Shown in pieces: positions 61,021 through 64,000 of a stretch of 64,000 nucleotides of DNA. The position numbers and the translations under genes were made by a program. A model generated the notes under the pieces. It saw only the letters and a list, made by a program, of their open reading frames with translations, was not told the origin of the DNA and searched no databases. Numbering within the stretch: the stretch's first letter is position 1; every line of letters starts with the position of its first letter. The DNA is from Acheta domesticus (lineage: Eukaryota > Arthropoda > Insecta > Orthoptera > Gryllidae): positions 116,160,916 through 116,224,915 of the forward strand of contig JAHLJT010009436.1 in NCBI GenBank assembly GCA_031308135.1, written 5' to 3'.

Positions 61021-61334
61021 AGCCGGTACGGTCGATAGTGCCGACTCAGTTCCTACTAATTCTGGTTCCTCGCCCTTGCCCTGGCCGCCCCCCCCCCCGC
61101 GTTGCGCCCGAAGAGCCGCCGCGCGGCGCCGGGACAACGCGCGCCGGAAGTACGCGACGAAGCGCGAGCGGTTTTTGCGTCCACGGACGCAGCTCGCGCT
61201 GCCTCCCGCTGCATCCCCTCCAGTTTCGCAAGTGAAGGGGATGAAACCGATGATTGAGATTGTACCGATTGCAATAAGCAACAGATTCAATTTGTGACTT
61301 GAGGTTTTTGATATTTGAGTGTAGTGCCAATGCC
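61021..61334. other. GC-rich block between SINE and HP repeat
   Basis: 61075-61220 is extremely GC- and CpG-rich with an 11-C run. Minus-strand frames from 61290 begin with a hydrophobic stretch, LLLIAIGTISIIGFIPF, followed by a Cys/Arg-rich part, which could be a signal-peptide exon of an unknown gene. I could not assign it. Confidence 0.3.
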
Positions 61335-62165
61335 CTTTTCCTTTCTCGCCTTACGAATACTTTGTAAGAAGAAAAAGTTATGTTATCATGCGCCGGAAAA
61401 CGGCGAATTTTCGCTAGAAAAACTCTTATGGATGTGATCTGGTAACGAAAAAGCGGATAAGTTCTGTTGATAAATTTAGAAAAAAACCCTCTAATTCCTG
61501 GCCCATCCAGAATCCATTTCTTCATGGCTCTTGATACCGAGAAAACTTTTGACGGCAATACGTTATTCTGTCTGTCCGTCTGTGGTCAAAGCCAGCGCCT
61601 AAACCATTCAGCCGATTTTCTTCAAAATTAATATTCCCCAATCATTTTGGCTGATGTTGCGGCTCCTGGAATTTGAAACTCATATTTTAATTTTGGGGGT
61701 TACTTTACATAAAGCTCCTCGAATATTTTCAAAATTTTCAACAAAATGTCTCCAACTTTTTTAATTAAATTTTGTTGAATATTTGCGAAGGACGTTTAAG
61801 AGAATGATGTAGGAATCATTTTCGGTGATATCCCCGATTTTTCGAGTATTGCATATTTCAAAACTGCAAAATTGAAGATAAGAGACTTTTGCTTCAGACA
61901 AAGTCGTGTTGTACAAAATTAGCACTTTATTTCAGGACAAGAACAATTTTTTGAAAAAAACGAGTAGTTTGCGTAATTTGCTCTTGAAACTTCCCAAAAT
62001 TTTGTTTCTTAAAAACCGCTCCAAAATTTTTATTTAAATTTTCTTCACTTTTGTAATAAGGATCGGTAAAAAATATGGTGCTAGTCCTATTTTCGAGTAT
62101 CGCTCGGTTTTTTGAAAATTGTACAAAAATATTTTTAAAAATACAAAATTGTAGGAGAGGTTTTG
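61335..62165 (-). repeat. HP repeat family copy, reverse orientation
   Basis: Shows an outer palindrome around ttacgaatactttgtaag, gcgccggaaaacggcgaattttcgc, ggtaacgaaaaagcggataag, tggctcttgataccgagaaaac, ctgtctgtccgtctgtggtc, aaattaatattccccaatc and body units. It abuts a forward copy at about 62170, giving a tail-to-tail pair. Confidence 0.8.
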
Positions 62166-62169
62166 TCTC

Positions 62170-63020
62170 AGCCAAAGTCTGTTATTCAAAATTTTGAAAA
62201 TGTCCGGGGGGCTTCATGTAAATTTTGAAGAAAGTTTTTCAAAATCGCGTCGCCTCAAGTGGATTCAGATCGACGGGGAAATATTCATTTTCGAAGAAAT
62301 CGTACGTATGGTTTAGGCGCTAGTGTTGTTGACAGACTGACAGACGGACGGACGGACAGACAGACGGAGGGACGTTTTGCTCTCAATTGGATTTACGATA
62401 TGAAGGACGCACAAATCAGAGATGCTGACTGCCCCACGAGTTGAAGGATTTTCCCCCCACGCGGATTCGATGGTGTGACGGTTAGCGTACCGGACTGTCA
62501 TACCCAAGTTCTCGGGTTCAAACCCGATCGAAGCTGTGGATTCAGATCGATGGGGAAATATTCATTTTCGAAGAAATCGTAGGCGAAGCCGAAGAATCGT
62601 ACACTGAAGGGCGAAAAAATCCTTCGTACGCCTTCCTTCGGAGGGGAAGTAAAGCCGGCTGTCCCATGTTCGTAGATTTACTTGCATGTAAAAGATCCTC
62701 AAGCCTAAATGACGCCTCTGAGCTAAATTCAAATCGCCTGTTTCGTCGCCCGAGATAATACCTTCTTTCTCCGCTAGGTGAAAGGAGCGTAGCGAAATTT
62801 GCATGGTCAGCCGGAAGAGCGGGCATGATGGCCCGAGTCTCAACACGTAAAATAAGGCATTGACTAACTAACTAACTAATTTAGCAACTAGATTTATCCC
62901 CTTTTTTGTTGTCACGGCCCGGCAATGAATTTTTTTCTGTCGAAGATTCGCCGTTTTTTGCACAGCATTACATAGCTTTCCCTACACTACGTATATTACT
63001 CCGTACGTATACGGGAAAGC
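62170..63020 (+). repeat. HP repeat family copy, forward, interrupted by a SINE
   Basis: Left part 62170-62460 (aaaatgtccggggggcttcatg, ggattcagatcgacgggg, gacggacggacggacag, atttacgatatgaaggac, ccacgagttgaaggattttc). Right part from about 62878 (ttagcaactagatttatccc, gtcacggcccggcaatgaat) to the hairpin end acgggaaag at 63019. Joined, they match the end of the copy at 32995. Confidence 0.8.
62461..62880 (+). mobile_element. tRNA-Asp-derived SINE, family 3
   Basis: The head (62466-62533) has acceptor arms ttcgat and atcgaa, box A tggtgtgacggttagcg, a loop with GTC in the anticodon position, and box B cgggttcaaacccg. This points to tRNA-Asp ancestry. A 330-bp body and a (actaa)n-type tail at about 62864-62880 follow. 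It interrupts the HP copy. The first 46 body bases (62536-62581) repeat HP sequence found just upstream at 62259-62304. Confidence 0.75.
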
Positions 63021-63021
63021 A

Positions 63022-63597
63022 AAAATGTACATGACCTTACAGAAAGAACTTACTTTGGAGAACAAATTTTTTTCGTAATAAAAATTTCTATCTTCAATTT
63101 GGCAATTGTAGGAAAAATATTCAAACTTTTGCAATTTTCGAAAATTTAGAGTTAACCGTAAAAATGACACCAACTTCTTAATCTTAATAAGTGTATTTTA
63201 CTCTATTCTTACAAGAAACTTAAAGAAAAAAATTGCAGCCATTTTTGAGAACATTTTGAAAATGTGTAGGGGCTTCATGTAAAGTAACCCCAAATTTTAA
63301 AGAATGTTTTTCAAAATCGCAGCGGCTTGAGTGGAGCCAGCCCGACCGGGGAATATCCATTTTGGATGAAATCGTACGTATGGTTTAGGTGCTATTGTTG
63401 TTCACAACACTGACAGACGGACGGACAGACGGACAAACGGACGGGCGTTTTGAAAAAGAAAAACACTTTTTCGGCGTCAGGGGACCCCAAAACGTATATT
63501 TACATTTAAATCTAAAAATCGTTTTTCCCCAGTATTATATAACTTTCTCTACACTACAGTATATTACTCCCTTTTTACGAATGTATACGGGAATGTA
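63022..63597 (+). repeat. HP repeat family copy, 5'-truncated
   Basis: Begins in the body (aaaatgtacatgaccttacag), then the conserved core (gtaggggcttcatgtaaag, gaccggggaatatccatttt, gacggacggacagacgg) and hairpin end gtatacgggaatg near 63595. It directly follows the end of the previous copy, so the two are in tandem. Confidence 0.8.
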
Positions 63598-63644
63598 AAA
63601 GTAATACTAAAATGATTGAATAAGTATCTAAACATAATCGAGAC

Positions 63645-64000
63645 GATGTAGAAACACCAATTTGGCTTCATCAACAAACTATCCACATCACCAGCTACTA
63701 CAAATGTCCGTGATGTATCCGTACGTAATTAATCCACACAACTATTACGAATATCCATATCCCTAATCCACATCCATAATTTCTTCCAGAACAAACAACT
63801 CACAGTATCGATCTTTCTACACATTTCTCAGGCTTTTCAGAGAGTTTAGCACTCAGGCCTATTATTCAAGCTCAAAGCCTTATTGCTTACTCCAAATTGC
63901 TTACTGCAAATCGTTAAAAAGATATAGAAACACCAATTTGGCATGATCAAGAAATTATCCACATCAGCAGCTACTATGAATATTCGATCACATCCATAAT
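63645..64000 (+). pseudogene. Jockey-type reverse transcriptase fragment with internal duplication, cut by window edge
   Basis: Near 63656 the frame reads QFGFINKLSTSPATTN, like the block HQFSFRKRISTAHQLL of the copy at 18822. Near 63790 it reads FFQNKQLTVSIFLHISQAFQ followed by RV-stop-HSGLLFKLK, matching FQEKKHSIVTLLDVSQAFDR and WHPGLIYKLK. The first block recurs at 63925 (QFGMIKKLSTSAATMN), so about 275 bp is duplicated in tandem. The copy is heavily decayed. Confidence 0.65.

Noticed and set aside
62466..62533. Functional tRNA-Asp gene
   Set aside because: The acceptor and T arms pair, but the anticodon stem is weak, the head continues into a SINE body, and there is no T-run terminator after it.

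Overview
The window is nuclear DNA from an animal, most likely an insect with a large, transposon-rich genome. This rests on long AT-rich non-coding stretches, GT-AG introns of 6 to 9 kb, tRNA-derived SINEs, Jockey-type non-LTR reverse transcriptases, Tc1/mariner, hAT and Harbinger-like relics, and a GC-rich gene lying in AT-rich surroundings. The exact taxon cannot be read from the sequence. I see no bacterial gene organisation, CRISPR array or rRNA.

The only host gene I can support is the 3' half of a ZIP (SLC39, subfamily II) zinc/iron transporter on the + strand. Its exons are 25113-25298, 31582-31788, 40370-40529 and the terminal coding piece 48959-48981. They join in frame to give 191 residues, covering the His-rich loop, TM4 with its metal motif, TM5 to TM8 and a short His-rich tail ending at a stop. 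The N-terminal exons were not found and probably lie upstream, inside or outside the window. The three introns are filled with repeats.

The left 25 kb is a transposon graveyard. Positions 2311-3195 hold an 18-bp minisatellite inside a long ORF. A decayed Harbinger-like DDE transposase (4750-6370) is split by a SINE. A hAT-like element appears to span 6676-11578: it has an identical 8-bp CTCTAGAC duplication at both ends, a BED-type zinc-finger start of a transposase, and at least three later insertions. A Tc1 relic lies at 13706-14940. A second Tc1 relic is cut in two by a 6.7-kb foldback element (16407-23094) with two 2,016-bp inverted arms, a 9-bp target duplication, and arms built of about ten degenerate 160-bp units. 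A Jockey reverse-transcriptase copy sits in the loop of that element.

The right 15 kb holds a nearly intact Jockey reverse transcriptase (56695-58489) with one frameshift, followed by a four-element nest (58839-61020) in which two MITEs and a second SINE are inserted into one SINE. Next comes a run of an unnamed repeat family, here called HP. HP has hairpin ends (ctttccc...gggaaag) and an internal GACGGACA tract, and occurs about ten times across the window. A further Jockey fragment runs off the right edge.

The clearest unusual items are the foldback element, the HP family, the nested hAT and SINE stacks, and a SINE whose body carries 46 bp matching the neighbouring HP repeat. All family assignments come from reading motifs by eye; no search was run.
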